Shown: positions 52,219 through 61,947 of the stretch, piece after piece
Position numbering within the stretch: the stretch's first letter is position 1
How the letters are laid out: each line of letters starts with the position of its first letter
Assembly (NCBI GenBank): GCA_017443595.1
Contig: JAFSYU010000010.1
Coordinates: 1 to 64,000 of the forward strand
Reading direction: 5' to 3'
DNA length: 64,000 bases
Source: Clostridia bacterium
GTDB taxonomy: Bacteria; Bacillota; Clostridia; Oscillospirales; CAG-272
Program-made: the position numbers and the translations under genes
Notes under the pieces: generated by a model
Databases searched by the model: none
The model's input: only the letters and a program-made list of their open reading frames with translations
Told to the model about the DNA's origin: nothing

Positions 52219-53979
52219 TTAATTCTCCGGCCCCAGCCAGCACTTATACTCCGTCCTCCCGTCCCAGCTCGCGCCGGCCTTGTAATACGGGATGAATATG
52301 CATCCGCCCGCGGTTATACGGAACGGATCGCGCAGTATCTTATATTCCGTTATATAACCCGGTTTAAAAGAAACCGGTCTGTCAGATCCGGGATCAACGC
52401 TTTTGTCGCGCGCAAGCACGAGCGCGCCGTACGTTAAAAGCACTTTGCCGCCGTTTGCGGGGTCCGGATGACAGATAAGCGGTATGTCAAACGTAAGCGT
52501 GATATTTTCTTTATTTTTCCACGTCTTTTTTATGACCGCGTAACCGTTATCATATACCGCGTTGTGTGATAAAGCGTGTTTTTTGCAAAAACCGGGTATC
52601 CGCATAGCAAGCGTATATTCGCTCTCCGTTTCCGGCATGACAGTAACGGTGATCTTATTATCAAGAGGATAATCCGTTTCCGTTTTGATCTTGCCGAAAC
52701 CGTTTATATGAGCCTCCGACGGAAAATACAGATTGATACAGCATCTTTTCTCTTCTTCGCAGTATGCGGCGTACGGCAATACCGCAAGTCCCATAGGTCC
52801 GTTTGCGGTGCAGCAGGAGAGCGGTATGCCGTTTATATCGTAGCTGAAATTGACCTTCGTGCTCCTTGTGCCGTTGAACTTGGGGAAATAGTCGAAAAAC
52901 GATCCGTCCTGCTTCATCGCGCCGAACAGAGCGTTATACGCGCTGATCTCGATCTTATCCATAAGAGCCGCGTCGCCCGTCAGTCTGTAATAATTGAGCA
53001 TCAGCTTCATATACGTCACGGTGACGCACGTTTCCATACTGAGCTTTATCGCCTCGTCCGCCTGATGAAAATACGTATCGTTCCACTGCTCGCCCGTGCC
53101 GGGACCGAGGTTATACGGTCCGTCCGCGCCGCCGGAGCCTAAATACGTTATCTCGCGCCGGTTTATCATTTCGATAAACTTTCCGGCGCAGTTTATGTAT
53201 TTCTCTATCCCCGTCGCGCGGTAATATTCAAGCAGGCCTTCAAAACAGCTCATCATCTCGTATGCTTTGGCTATGCTCTGCTCCGGTACGCCGTTGTTTC
53301 CTATATCCTTCGGATAAACACCGGACAGGACCGCGTCTATGACGTTCTGCCTTTTGCAGAAGCCCGAGTTGACGATATGCTCCGCAAGCGCAAAAAGCTC
53401 TTTTTCTCCGGTGAGGTTATACAGCTTCATTACCGGCTCAAGGATCGAGGATGATTCTATGCCGCAGAACGCCCAGCCCGTTTCGGTTACCGGCGTTTTG
53501 GGCGGATCTCCCACCTGTGAAGCCGTGTATAAAGCGAGCTTTACCATACAGTCAATCACGTTTTGCCCGCCGAACGCGGAGTAATACTCCCACAGTCCGA
53601 GCAGAACGTATTTGCGCTCCCAAAGATCCGAGCCGCAGCTGCCGTTCGGCTGTTTTTGTTTCGGCGCGGTACTTATATCGCCGTCACAGTCCTGTATGCT
53701 CATCATATCCGCGGCGGCGGAGTCAACGACTTTTCGCAGACGTTCGTCGCCTGAGTATTTACAAATAAGGCACGCGGCGCGCATTATTTTTCCGTAAAAC
53801 TCGCCTGCCGCAAAGACGTCCAGCTTGTTTCTGAAATAATCGGTCAGCGCCGTCATATCGAGCTTTAGGAAAAGGCCGTCCGTGACCGCCTTTATCCTGT
53901 TATCAAGCTCTCCGTATATTTTAACGTTATCGCATAAAGCGACTTTGTCTTTTACGGCGGAATATTTATAGTTATCCAT
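52219..53979 (-). CDS. GH127/DUF1680-like beta-L-arabinofuranosidase
   Basis: A 586-residue cytoplasmic glycoside hydrolase of the DUF1680 group (GH127 and relatives), an (alpha/alpha)6 barrel followed by beta-domains. The zinc site and Cys nucleophile of HypBA1-type enzymes are conserved: E316 and C318 in SMETCVTV, C389 and C390 in LSCCTANG. It should remove beta-L-arabinofuranose from plant hydroxyproline-rich glycans or arabinans. ATG 53979 is used; an in-frame TTG 53988 is too close to the ribosome site. It starts one base after the stop of an ABC transporter gene (TGATATG), so it is the last gene of that operon. Confidence 0.85.
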   Translation of the reverse strand: MDNYKYSAVKDKVALCDNVKIYGELDNRIKAVTDGLFLKLDMTALTDYFRNKLDVFAAGEFYGKIMRAACLICKYSGDERLRKVVDSAAADMMSIQDCDGDISTAPKQKQPNGSCGSDLWERKYVLLGLWEYYSAFGGQNVIDCMVKLALYTASQVGDPPKTPVTETGWAFCGIESSSILEPVMKLYNLTGEKELFALAEHIVNSGFCKRQNVIDAVLSGVYPKDIGNNGVPEQSIAKAYEMMSCFEGLLEYYRATGIEKYINCAGKFIEMINRREITYLGSGGADGPYNLGPGTGEQWNDTYFHQADEAIKLSMETCVTVTYMKLMLNYYRLTGDAALMDKIEISAYNALFGAMKQDGSFFDYFPKFNGTRSTKVNFSYDINGIPLSCCTANGPMGLAVLPYAAYCEEEKRCCINLYFPSEAHINGFGKIKTETDYPLDNKITVTVMPETESEYTLAMRIPGFCKKHALSHNAVYDNGYAVIKKTWKNKENITLTFDIPLICHPDPANGGKVLLTYGALVLARDKSVDPGSDRPVSFKPGYITEYKILRDPFRITAGGCIFIPYYKAGASWDGRTEYKCWLGPEN

Positions 53980-53980
53980 A

Positions 53981-55939
53981 TCAGTCAAGCTCTTTTTTGC
54001 CCGTATAAAGCTCGTAATATCTGCCCTTCATTGCAAGCAGCTCGTCGTGATCGCCGCGCTCTATTATCTCGCCCGCTTCAAGCACCATTATGGCATTGCT
54101 GTTTCTTACGGTAGACAGTCTGTGCGCTATAACGAACGTCGTTCTGTTTTTCATGAGTCTGTCCATGCCGTGCTCTATGTGGCGCTCTGTACGTGTGTCA
54201 ACGGAGCTTGTCGCCTCGTCAAGTATGAGTATGGGCGCTTTTGAGATAGCCGCGCGCGCTATGTTCAACAGCTGACGCTGACCCTGCGAAAGATTAGCGC
54301 CGTCGCCCTCAAGCATAGTGTTGTAGCCGTCCGACAAACGCATGATGAAGCTGTGCGCGGACGCGGTCTTCGCCGCCTCTATGACCTCCTCGTCCGTCGC
54401 GTCAAGTCTGCCGTAGCGGATATTTTCCATGACCGTTCCGGTAAACAGATGCGTGTCCTGGAGCACCATTGCTATGTTTTTGCGCAGCTCGTCGCGTTTG
54501 ATATCCTTAATATCAACACCGTCTATAGTTATTTTGCCTTCTTCAATATCGTAGAAGCGGTTTATAAGGTTAGTGACCGTAGTTTTGCCCGCGCCGGTCG
54601 AGCCGACGAAAGCTATCTTCTGTCCCGGTTTTGCATATAGATTTATGTGTTTCAGCACCGTTTTGCCCGGAACGTAACCGAACGTTACGTCTTCAAATAC
54701 CACGTGGCCTTTCATATCTTTCATATCCCGGGCGTTTTCTTTATCCGCCTGTTCCGGATCGGTATCCATCACTTCAAACACGCGCTCCGCGCCGGCAAGC
54801 GCCGCAAATACCGTCGCCATCTGCTGTGAAATGGAGTTTATAGGCATTGAAAACTGTCTTGCGTACTGCGAAAACACCGTAAGACCGCCCGCGCCCAAAA
54901 GACCGTTCAGCATAAGTATGCCGCCGACGCCGATAGTAACGGCAAGCGTGATCTGAGACGTGTTGCCCATTATAGGACCTACTATGCCGCCCCAGAACTG
55001 CGCTTTGAACTGTTTGGAGCGCATATCGTGATTTAACAGTCCGAATTCTTCTACGCATTCATCCTCGTGATTGAACACTTTTATGACTTTCTGTCCGGTA
55101 ACGGTTTCTTCCATATAGCCGTTCACCGCGCCGAGCGCCGCCTGCTGGCTTACGTAATGCTTGCGGGAAATGCCGGCGATCTTGGCGCCGCCGAGCGCGA
55201 ATATCGGGAAAAACGCGACGACGATCAGCGTCAGTATCCAGCTCGTGCTTATCATGAACACAAGCGTGCCTATAAGCGTCACCGCGCCGGATATGAGCGA
55301 GGTGAGCGAGTTGCTCAGCATATTTTCAATATTGTCAATATCGTTTGTGAAGCGCGACATTATCTCGCCCGTCGGGTGACCGTCAAAATAACGCACGGGC
55401 AGCTTCTGCAGTTTTTCAAACAGATCGTTTCTTATCTTTTCAACCATGCCGAGCGTGACGGATAGCATCAGACGGCTCTGCAGATACGTCGTCGCTATGC
55501 CGAAAAGATATACCGCGCCTAAAATTATCATCGCCGCGGCGACGTATGACAGTACGTTGTCATCTTTGAACAATACGTTTGAAAACGCTCCTACGTAACC
55601 GCCCACCTTTGCTTCAAGACCGCTTAAACTCTCTGCAAGCTGAGGCGCGACCGTTGCCGTAAGTTTGTTTATGACGGGAGCGAGCATATATCCGCCGATA
55701 AGCGACGTTACCGTACTTACCGCCATGCATAAAAGCACCGCGGCTATCCTGCCCCTGTAGCCCTTTGAATACGATACAAGGCGTGAAAGTGTTTTTTTGG
55801 CGTTTTTGGGTTTGCCCGCAGCGCCTCTCATGCCGCCGGGTCCGCCGCCTCTCGGTCCGCCGGGGCCGCCGTGACGCTTTTCCGGACCTTTGTTTGAGCT
55901 GTTATACTGTTTTCTTAACTGTTCCAAAGTTCTCGGCAT
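53981..55939 (-). CDS. ABC exporter half-transporter (permease-ATPase)
   Basis: A 652-residue fused exporter subunit. A Gly/Pro-rich polar N-terminus (about 1-50) precedes six membrane helices (about 55-345). The nucleotide-binding domain has Walker A VGSTGAGKTT, signature LSQGQRQLL and Walker B ILILDEATSSVD. Together with the upstream half-transporter it should form a heterodimeric multidrug- or lipid-type exporter. Its ATG 55939 shares one base with the upstream stop (TGATG), and the arabinofuranosidase gene follows directly. Confidence 0.9.
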   Translation of the reverse strand: MPRTLEQLRKQYNSSNKGPEKRHGGPGGPRGGGPGGMRGAAGKPKNAKKTLSRLVSYSKGYRGRIAAVLLCMAVSTVTSLIGGYMLAPVINKLTATVAPQLAESLSGLEAKVGGYVGAFSNVLFKDDNVLSYVAAAMIILGAVYLFGIATTYLQSRLMLSVTLGMVEKIRNDLFEKLQKLPVRYFDGHPTGEIMSRFTNDIDNIENMLSNSLTSLISGAVTLIGTLVFMISTSWILTLIVVAFFPIFALGGAKIAGISRKHYVSQQAALGAVNGYMEETVTGQKVIKVFNHEDECVEEFGLLNHDMRSKQFKAQFWGGIVGPIMGNTSQITLAVTIGVGGILMLNGLLGAGGLTVFSQYARQFSMPINSISQQMATVFAALAGAERVFEVMDTDPEQADKENARDMKDMKGHVVFEDVTFGYVPGKTVLKHINLYAKPGQKIAFVGSTGAGKTTVTNLINRFYDIEEGKITIDGVDIKDIKRDELRKNIAMVLQDTHLFTGTVMENIRYGRLDATDEEVIEAAKTASAHSFIMRLSDGYNTMLEGDGANLSQGQRQLLNIARAAISKAPILILDEATSSVDTRTERHIEHGMDRLMKNRTTFVIAHRLSTVRNSNAIMVLEAGEIIERGDHDELLAMKGRYYELYTGKKELD

Positions 55940-57669
55940 CAGTTTTTACCTCCCGTCTGAGATTCGTATATCTCGCGGTATTCGGTATTGCCCGCAAGAA
56001 GTTCATCGTGCGTGCCCATACCCGTTATCTTTCCGTCGTTCATGACGATTATTATATCGGAGTCCATAACGGAAGATATCCTCTGCGCTATTATTATTTT
56101 AGTGCTGCCCTGAAGCTCTTCCTTGAACGCTTTGCGTATCATCGCCTCAGTCGCCGTGTCAACGGCGCTCGTAGAGTCGTCAAGTATTAGAATTTTAGGC
56201 TGTTTAAGAAGCGCTCTTGCTATGCAGAGCCTCTGCTTCTGACCGCCGGATACGTTCGTGCCGCCCTGTTCGAGCATAGTGCCGTATCCGTCCTTGAACG
56301 ACGATACGAATTTATCCGCCTGCGCGTATTCAGCCATGCGCTTTATCTCTTCATCGTCGGCTTCCTCGTCGCCCCAGCGGAGATTCTCCGCTATCGTTCC
56401 GGAGAAAAGCGTGTTTTTCTGCAAGACCATACCTATACCGTCGCGCAGATTTACAAGCGAGTAGTCACGGACGTTAACGCCGTCCACAAGGACTTCGCCC
56501 TCGTCGCAGTCGTACAGGCGCGGTATCATGGATACGAGAGTGGTCTTTCCGCATCCGGTGGAGCCTATTATGCCGACGGTGCTGCCGCCCGGTATCTTCA
56601 GATCTATGCTGTCAAGCACTTTGTCTTCACTGCTCTTGTAATATCTGAAAGATACGTTTTTGAATTCTATTTCGCCGTGATCCACCTTTTTGTCTTTTTC
56701 TTTTGCGTCATCGTCCGTAAGCGTTATATCCTCGTCAAGAACTTCCTTTATACGTTTTGAAGAGGCGAGCGCACGGGACGTGAACATAAGCATGAACGTC
56801 ACCATAACGAGCGACATGAGTATCTGCGTGACGTACATCGTAAACGACGAAAGATCGCCCGGAAGCATCTCGGTATTGAGTATGAGCCGGCTTCCGATAA
56901 GCACTACAGCGACTACCGTGATATTCATTATAAGCGTCATTACCGGCTGCATGAATATCATGACCTTTGCGGCGGATCTGCCGGTATCTTTTAAGTCTTT
57001 GTTTGCTTCTCTGAATTTCTCGTTTTCGTGATCCTCACGGACAAAGCTCTTTACGACGCGGACGTTCGTAACGTTTTCCTGCACCGTGGAATTGAGCTTG
57101 TCAAGCTTTGTCTGTACTTTTGAGAATCTCGGGAAGCCCGTCTTGATTATGAAGCCCACGGATATGAGCATGAGCGGTATGCTGACCGCAAAAACGACGG
57201 ACAGCTTGGGTTTGAGCATTACAGCCATTATAAGCGAAGCTATCATCATGCCCGGCGCGCGCAGCGCCATACGCATCATCATATTTATAAGGTTCTGCAT
57301 CTGCGTTACGTCATTCGTAAGACGCGTGATAAGCGAACCGGTCGAGAATTTGTCTATGTTTTCAAAAGAGAATTTCTGTATTTTTCCGTAAATATCGGCT
57401 CTCAGGTCCGCGGCAAAGTTGACGGACGCTTTTGACGCAAAGTACGCGCCGCCTACGCCGCCCGCCATCATGATTATAGCTATGAGTATCATTAAAGCCA
57501 TGATGCCGAGGCTTTTGCCCGACGTCAGCTGACCTTCGTTCGCGCTGTTTATTATGATACCGAGAAGTCTCGGCATTATCGCCTCCCCGGCGACTTCAAC
57601 AAGCATGCAGACAGGTCCTAAAATAAACCACGAAAGATACGGTTTTATATATTTATACCATCTTTTCAC
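55939..57669 (-). CDS. ABC exporter half-transporter (permease-ATPase)
   Basis: A 576-residue partner subunit: six membrane helices (about 15-310), then Walker A IGSTGCGKTT, signature VSGGQKQRL and Walker B ILILDDSTSAVD. In this subunit the residue after Walker B is Asp rather than Glu (ILDDST), the usual mark of the degenerate site in heterodimeric exporters. The start is GTG 57669 after GGAGG, overlapping the MarR stop by 4 bases (GTGA). Regulation by the MarR protein is likely. Confidence 0.9.
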   Translation of the reverse strand: MKRWYKYIKPYLSWFILGPVCMLVEVAGEAIMPRLLGIIINSANEGQLTSGKSLGIMALMILIAIIMMAGGVGGAYFASKASVNFAADLRADIYGKIQKFSFENIDKFSTGSLITRLTNDVTQMQNLINMMMRMALRAPGMMIASLIMAVMLKPKLSVVFAVSIPLMLISVGFIIKTGFPRFSKVQTKLDKLNSTVQENVTNVRVVKSFVREDHENEKFREANKDLKDTGRSAAKVMIFMQPVMTLIMNITVVAVVLIGSRLILNTEMLPGDLSSFTMYVTQILMSLVMVTFMLMFTSRALASSKRIKEVLDEDITLTDDDAKEKDKKVDHGEIEFKNVSFRYYKSSEDKVLDSIDLKIPGGSTVGIIGSTGCGKTTLVSMIPRLYDCDEGEVLVDGVNVRDYSLVNLRDGIGMVLQKNTLFSGTIAENLRWGDEEADDEEIKRMAEYAQADKFVSSFKDGYGTMLEQGGTNVSGGQKQRLCIARALLKQPKILILDDSTSAVDTATEAMIRKAFKEELQGSTKIIIAQRISSVMDSDIIIVMNDGKITGMGTHDELLAGNTEYREIYESQTGGKN

Positions 57670-58163
57670 CGTTCATCCTCCTCTCCGTTTCTGTTTTTGC
57701 AGTAAGGATCTTTATGCCCCGCCGCTTTGAGATTTTCCGTCATGCGGGACAGGCTAACGCAAAGCGCGTCAAGCTCCTCATCCGTCATGCCGCCGCACAT
57801 CGTATCGTCAACCTCTAAAAAAAGCTCGTGCGTTTTTTTAACGGTCTTTTTTCCTTCATCCGTCAGCCTTATAATTTTCGTTCTCGCGTCGTTATCCGAC
57901 GTTTTTCTTTCAATAAGTCCGGCTTTTTCAAGCTTTTGTAAAGTTACGGTGACCGCCGCGGGACTTATATCAAGCAGATTTGCTATTTCCGTCTGCGTCA
58001 GTTCTCCGTTTCTGTGGGACAGGCTCATAAGCACAAAATGCTGGCTTCTGTGTATGCCGAGCTTTTCTATCTGCGATTCTATCGCCGCCCGGTGTAGTCT
58101 GTCCGTGAGCATCAGCAGTCTTACCGCCTGCTGCTCTTTTGTTTTGAATGTCTGTTCTTTCAT
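57666..58163 (-). CDS. MarR-family transcriptional regulator
   Basis: A 165-residue MarR regulator with the winged-helix core about 40-120: LTQTEIANLLDISPAAVTVTLQKLEKAGLIERKTSDNDARTKIIRLTDEG contains the recognition helix and the DxR wing. ATG 58163 follows AAAGGTG; the in-frame ATG 58229 lies in the promoter. It is the first gene of a unit with the two ABC half-transporters and the arabinofuranosidase, and a TTAAC-N2-GTTAA palindrome over its -10 box is a probable self-operator. Confidence 0.9.
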   Translation of the reverse strand: MKEQTFKTKEQQAVRLLMLTDRLHRAAIESQIEKLGIHRSQHFVLMSLSHRNGELTQTEIANLLDISPAAVTVTLQKLEKAGLIERKTSDNDARTKIIRLTDEGKKTVKKTHELFLEVDDTMCGGMTDEELDALCVSLSRMTENLKAAGHKDPYCKNRNGEEDER

Positions 58164-58189
58164 ACGCACCTTTCTTAACATATTAAAAT

Positions 58190-58229
58190 TTAACGTGTTA
58201 ATTATACGCCCGGTACGGCGATTTGTCAA
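58190..58229 (-). promoter_or_regulatory. marR promoter and probable operator
   Basis: Minus-strand TTGACA (58224-58229), 17-base spacer, TATAAT (58201-58206), all consensus. The inverted repeat TTAAC-N2-GTTAA (58190-58201) abuts and overlaps the -10 box and is the likely MarR binding site (inference). Confidence 0.75.
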
Positions 58230-58268
58230 TTCTTATTTCTGCGTTTCTTTGTAACGTCTTTGTGAACG

Positions 58269-58293
58269 AACAAAAGAACCGCCTTTCGGCAGT
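58269..58293 (-). terminator. Terminator of the GGDEF gene
   Basis: On the minus strand ACTGCC-GAAA-GGCGGT followed by TCTTTTGTT, just after the stop at 58315. Confidence 0.65.
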
Positions 58294-58314
58294 CCGTTCG
58301 TTATATCGTTTTTG

Positions 58315-59955
58315 TCAGATCCTTCCGGCTTTTCTTGCGTGCTTGTTTTCGTACATCAGTTTATCGGCGCGGCGGGCGACGTCGTCGGCATAGCGGTCTT
58401 CATCCGGATCGTAAACGGCAAGTCCCATGGACACGCGCACCTGATCCCACCAGTCGTTGTTTCCGTCAACACACGTATCGTTGCACTTCTTTTCAAACTG
58501 TCTGGCAAGTTCATCCCTGTTTTTGTAATCGTCTCCTTCAAGAACGACGGCAAACTCGTCTCCGCCTATTCTGAACACAGGACTGTTTTTGAATACGTGG
58601 CAGATGATAGCGCTCGTGTTTTTAAGATAAATATCACCTTTATCGTGTCCGTAACGATCGTTTATTAACTTAAGATCGTCACAGTCGAATATGGCTATGG
58701 CAAATTCCGGTTTTTCGCCGGGAACGTTCAGTTTATCCTGGAGATCGCGTATGCACGCATCATACGTACCCTTGTTCTTTACAGACGTGAGCGCGTCCGT
58801 ATGCGCCATGCTTTCAAGGTCCGTGATATGTATTTTCATATGGGTCACAAGCTGGTTGAACGTGCGCGTAAGTATGCCTACCTCGTCGTTTTCGCTGTAA
58901 TCGAGATCAACGTCGTAATTGCCTTTGTCTACCTGTACCGCCGCTTCCGTAAGTTCGCGCAGAGGTTTTGTTATGCGGCGCGTGAACCGCATCGTAAGAA
59001 GCACGGATACGACCAAAAGTACGGCGGACGTGATAACTATAATGATTATCGTGCGCTGCCAGCCGCTGTTGATCTCCGATATGGGCACGGTAACGTTCAA
59101 TCTCATGCCGTTGCCGAGCTTGAGCCAGACGGCTTCTTTTTCGGTACCGTTATACTCGTATTTTACGACCGTATCCTCACTCAGAAAACCCTGCGGCACT
59201 TTCGGCTTCCGGTCGTCCGGCAAAGCGGTAACGTCTATGTAAGGATGATATACTATGTTGCCTTCCTCGTCGTTTATAAACGCGTAGCCGTTTTTATAAA
59301 GCCTGAGGCTGTTCACCTCGTCCGCCATGGTCGTATAGTCTATCTCTATACCCACAACGCCTATAAACATATCTTTAAAATAAACGGGTATATTGTACGA
59401 AATAACGCGAACGTCAAGATTGTCCGTGATATACGGCGGTATCCAGATACCCTCTCCCGTCGCCTTGGGGACGGTGTACCAGACGAGATTTGACGTATCG
59501 TTCGTATCGTACTGCGATATATCCGTCACCTCGTGTTCAACAAAGCCCTTGCCGTCAAGATTGGTATACCAGAAGCCTTTGACCTCGCTTGAAACGGACG
59601 GATCTATACGGTAATAATACGTAAGAACGCCGTTTGTTCTGTACGCCGTTTTTTCAAAAATATCCGTTGCGCGCTCCATATGCGTTTGAAGCTGCTGCCG
59701 GTCTACGCCTTTAAGGTCCGTTTTGATAAATGAAGATATCATCTCAACGGACTGCTCAACGCTCTTGAAATAATAATCAAGGTTTCTTTCGCCTGTCTTA
59801 CAGAGCATAAGAAGCATCTGTTCCGAATTGTCGTCACCTATCTGCTTTACGGATACCGCTCCGATCGCGGCGGTTATCACTATTGCCACGACTATAAAGC
59901 TGACCGCCAGAATAGTTGTCTTTGTCCTTATTGAATGTATGCTTTTGTTTTTCAT
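58315..59955 (-). CDS. Cache-HAMP-GGDEF diguanylate cyclase
   Basis: A 546-residue membrane signalling protein with a membrane helix (about 12-34), an extracellular double-Cache-like sensor domain (about 40-290, YYRIDPSVSSEVKGFWYTN, GVVGIEIDYTTM), a second helix (about 300-320), a HAMP linker (RRITKPLRELTEAAVQVDKG) and a GGDEF domain with the intact active motif GGDEF and the DCDDLKLINDRYGHDKGD block. It should make cyclic di-GMP in response to an extracellular small molecule. ATG 59955 is used; TTG 59958 is almost equally placed behind GAGAGG. Confidence 0.9.
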   Translation of the reverse strand: MKNKSIHSIRTKTTILAVSFIVVAIVITAAIGAVSVKQIGDDNSEQMLLMLCKTGERNLDYYFKSVEQSVEMISSFIKTDLKGVDRQQLQTHMERATDIFEKTAYRTNGVLTYYYRIDPSVSSEVKGFWYTNLDGKGFVEHEVTDISQYDTNDTSNLVWYTVPKATGEGIWIPPYITDNLDVRVISYNIPVYFKDMFIGVVGIEIDYTTMADEVNSLRLYKNGYAFINDEEGNIVYHPYIDVTALPDDRKPKVPQGFLSEDTVVKYEYNGTEKEAVWLKLGNGMRLNVTVPISEINSGWQRTIIIIVITSAVLLVVSVLLTMRFTRRITKPLRELTEAAVQVDKGNYDVDLDYSENDEVGILTRTFNQLVTHMKIHITDLESMAHTDALTSVKNKGTYDACIRDLQDKLNVPGEKPEFAIAIFDCDDLKLINDRYGHDKGDIYLKNTSAIICHVFKNSPVFRIGGDEFAVVLEGDDYKNRDELARQFEKKCNDTCVDGNNDWWDQVRVSMGLAVYDPDEDRYADDVARRADKLMYENKHARKAGRI

Positions 59956-60079
59956 CAAAGCTGCGCCTCTCGATGCGTCATTATAGTTATTATTTCAATA
60001 TTAACAGATATTCCGACTTATTTCAACAGTATATATAAAAAATTTCAACTGAACCTATAAAAATTTACATATTTTATGT

Positions 60080-60118
60080 AAAGAAAACAGGCTGACTTTT
60101 ACATCAGCCTGCTTTTCT
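60080..60118 (-). terminator. Terminator of the hydrogenase operon
   Basis: On the minus strand CAGGCTGA/TCAGCCTG (arms at 60104-60111 and 60088-60095) followed by TTTTCTTT. Confidence 0.85.
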
Positions 60119-60130
60119 TATATAAGAATA

Positions 60131-61933
60131 TTATTTCTTACCTATAAGCTCGTTGTATTTGCCTCTTGCGGTGTAGTGCGTGTGGAGCAGTTCATGTGAC
60201 TTGTGTCCGCACGGTTCGCCTAAGAACTCTTTATACAGCTTGATGATGTCGGGGTTCTCGTGAGACTTACGCAGCTTCTTGCCTTCGTCTATGGAGTAGA
60301 TGCCGGCTTTTCTCGCCGCCCACTTCTCGCTCCTTACGCCTCTGGGCTGACCGCCGCCGACTATGCAGCCGCCGGGGCATCCCATGACCTCGATAAACTG
60401 GAAGTTCTCGCCTGCCTTGACCATCTCCATGACCTGAGCCGCGCCGTCAAAGCCGCTCGTTACGGCAACTCTTGCGGTAAAGCCTTCAAGGAACTTGTAC
60501 TCGGGCAGTACGTTTTCAAACGTAAGAGAAGCGACTTTTATCTGGTCGGAATCGCCGAGGGGATGAACGTGCAGGTTGTCAGACGGGATCTCACGTCCGG
60601 TGACGAGCTCGTAAACGGTTCTCAGAGCCGCTTCCATAACGCCGCCCGTTACGCCGAAGATGTCCGCCGCACCGGTGGAAAGACCCATAACGGGGTCGAA
60701 ATCCTCGTCCGGCAGATTTACGAAGTCTATACCCGCCTGCTTGATCATATTCGCAAGTTCTCTTGTGGTGAGGACCGCGTCAACGTCGCGCACGCCGTTT
60801 TCGTTCATTTCGGGACGGATTATCTCAAATTTCTTCGCGGTACACGGCATAATGGATACGAGGTATATATCCTTCGGATCCTTGCCGAGCTTTTCCGCGT
60901 AGTAGGTCTTTGTGACCGCGCCCTGCATCATATGCGGGGACTTGCAGGAAGACAGATTGGGGAGAAGCTCCGGATATCTGTGTTCTATGAACTTGATCCA
61001 GCCGGGGCTGCATGAGGTCATCATCGGAAGGACGGCTTCTCCGCCTGTGAGAGCCGCTTTTGCTCTCTGCAAGAATTCCGTGCCCTCTTCCATTATCGTA
61101 AGGTCCGCGCCGAAGTTTACGTCAAATACTTCGTCAAAGTTGAGCTGACGGAGAGCCGCTACCATCTTGCCGGTGGCTACGGTGCCGGAAGGCATACCGA
61201 ACGGTTCGCCTATACCTACTCTTACAGCCGGAGCTATCTGAGCTATAACGTACTTCTTCGGATCTTCGATAGCCGCGATGACGGGAGCGATAGCGTCCGT
61301 CTCACGAAGCGCGCCGACGGGGCATACGGATATACACTGACCGCAGTTGGTGCAGTCCGTATCCGCTATATGCTTGCCGAAGGACGGCTGTATTATCGTC
61401 TTGAAGCCGCGTTTCTGAGCGTTCAGAACGCCTATCTTCTGGATGTTGTTGCACATTGCAACGCAGCGGCGGCAGTTTACGCACTTGGACATATCGCGTG
61501 TCATAACGGCTGATATATCAAGCGGGATATCCTTGCTTTCACCCTCAAAACGTCTTTCCGTGATGTTCATTCTTCTGGCAAGCGTCTGAAGCTCGCAGTC
61601 AAGAGATCTGTTGCAGTTCAGACAGTCCTTCGGATGGCAGGAAAGAAGCAGTTCAAGGTTTACTTTTCTCGCCTTGCGTACGCGCTCGGTATTCGTTTTT
61701 ATGCTCATACCGTCGCTTATCTTAATCATACAAGCGGCCTGCAGATTTCTCATCGGTCTGCCGTTTGTCTCTACCTCTACCATGCACAGACGGCAGCCGC
61801 CGTACTGATTCACGCCTTCAAGGTAGCAAAGGGTGGGTATATAAATATTATTTTCTCTTGCAACTTCAAGTATGGTCTTGCCGGCTTCAGCTTCGTAAGG
61901 CTTGCCGTTAATGGTTATATTAACTTTACTCAT
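60131..61933 (-). CDS. hndD: NADH-dependent [FeFe] hydrogenase catalytic subunit
   Basis: A 600-residue catalytic subunit that makes H2 from protons using electrons from NADH and ferredoxin. It has an N-terminal [2Fe-2S] plant-type ferredoxin domain (LCYLEGVNQYGGCRLC), a His/Cys [4Fe-4S] motif (SCHPKDCLNC), two [4Fe-4S] ferredoxin motifs (CVNCRRCVAMC, CTNCGQCISVCP) and the H-cluster motifs TSCSPGW, MPCTAKK and MGCPGGC...GGGQP. This is the group A3-like modular form. ATG 61933 follows AAGGAGGG; the in-frame ATG 62008 lies inside hndC. It is the last gene of the operon. Confidence 0.95.
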   Translation of the reverse strand: MSKVNITINGKPYEAEAGKTILEVARENNIYIPTLCYLEGVNQYGGCRLCMVEVETNGRPMRNLQAACMIKISDGMSIKTNTERVRKARKVNLELLLSCHPKDCLNCNRSLDCELQTLARRMNITERRFEGESKDIPLDISAVMTRDMSKCVNCRRCVAMCNNIQKIGVLNAQKRGFKTIIQPSFGKHIADTDCTNCGQCISVCPVGALRETDAIAPVIAAIEDPKKYVIAQIAPAVRVGIGEPFGMPSGTVATGKMVAALRQLNFDEVFDVNFGADLTIMEEGTEFLQRAKAALTGGEAVLPMMTSCSPGWIKFIEHRYPELLPNLSSCKSPHMMQGAVTKTYYAEKLGKDPKDIYLVSIMPCTAKKFEIIRPEMNENGVRDVDAVLTTRELANMIKQAGIDFVNLPDEDFDPVMGLSTGAADIFGVTGGVMEAALRTVYELVTGREIPSDNLHVHPLGDSDQIKVASLTFENVLPEYKFLEGFTARVAVTSGFDGAAQVMEMVKAGENFQFIEVMGCPGGCIVGGGQPRGVRSEKWAARKAGIYSIDEGKKLRKSHENPDIIKLYKEFLGEPCGHKSHELLHTHYTARGKYNELIGKK

Positions 61934-61947
61934 CGTTTTGACCCTCC

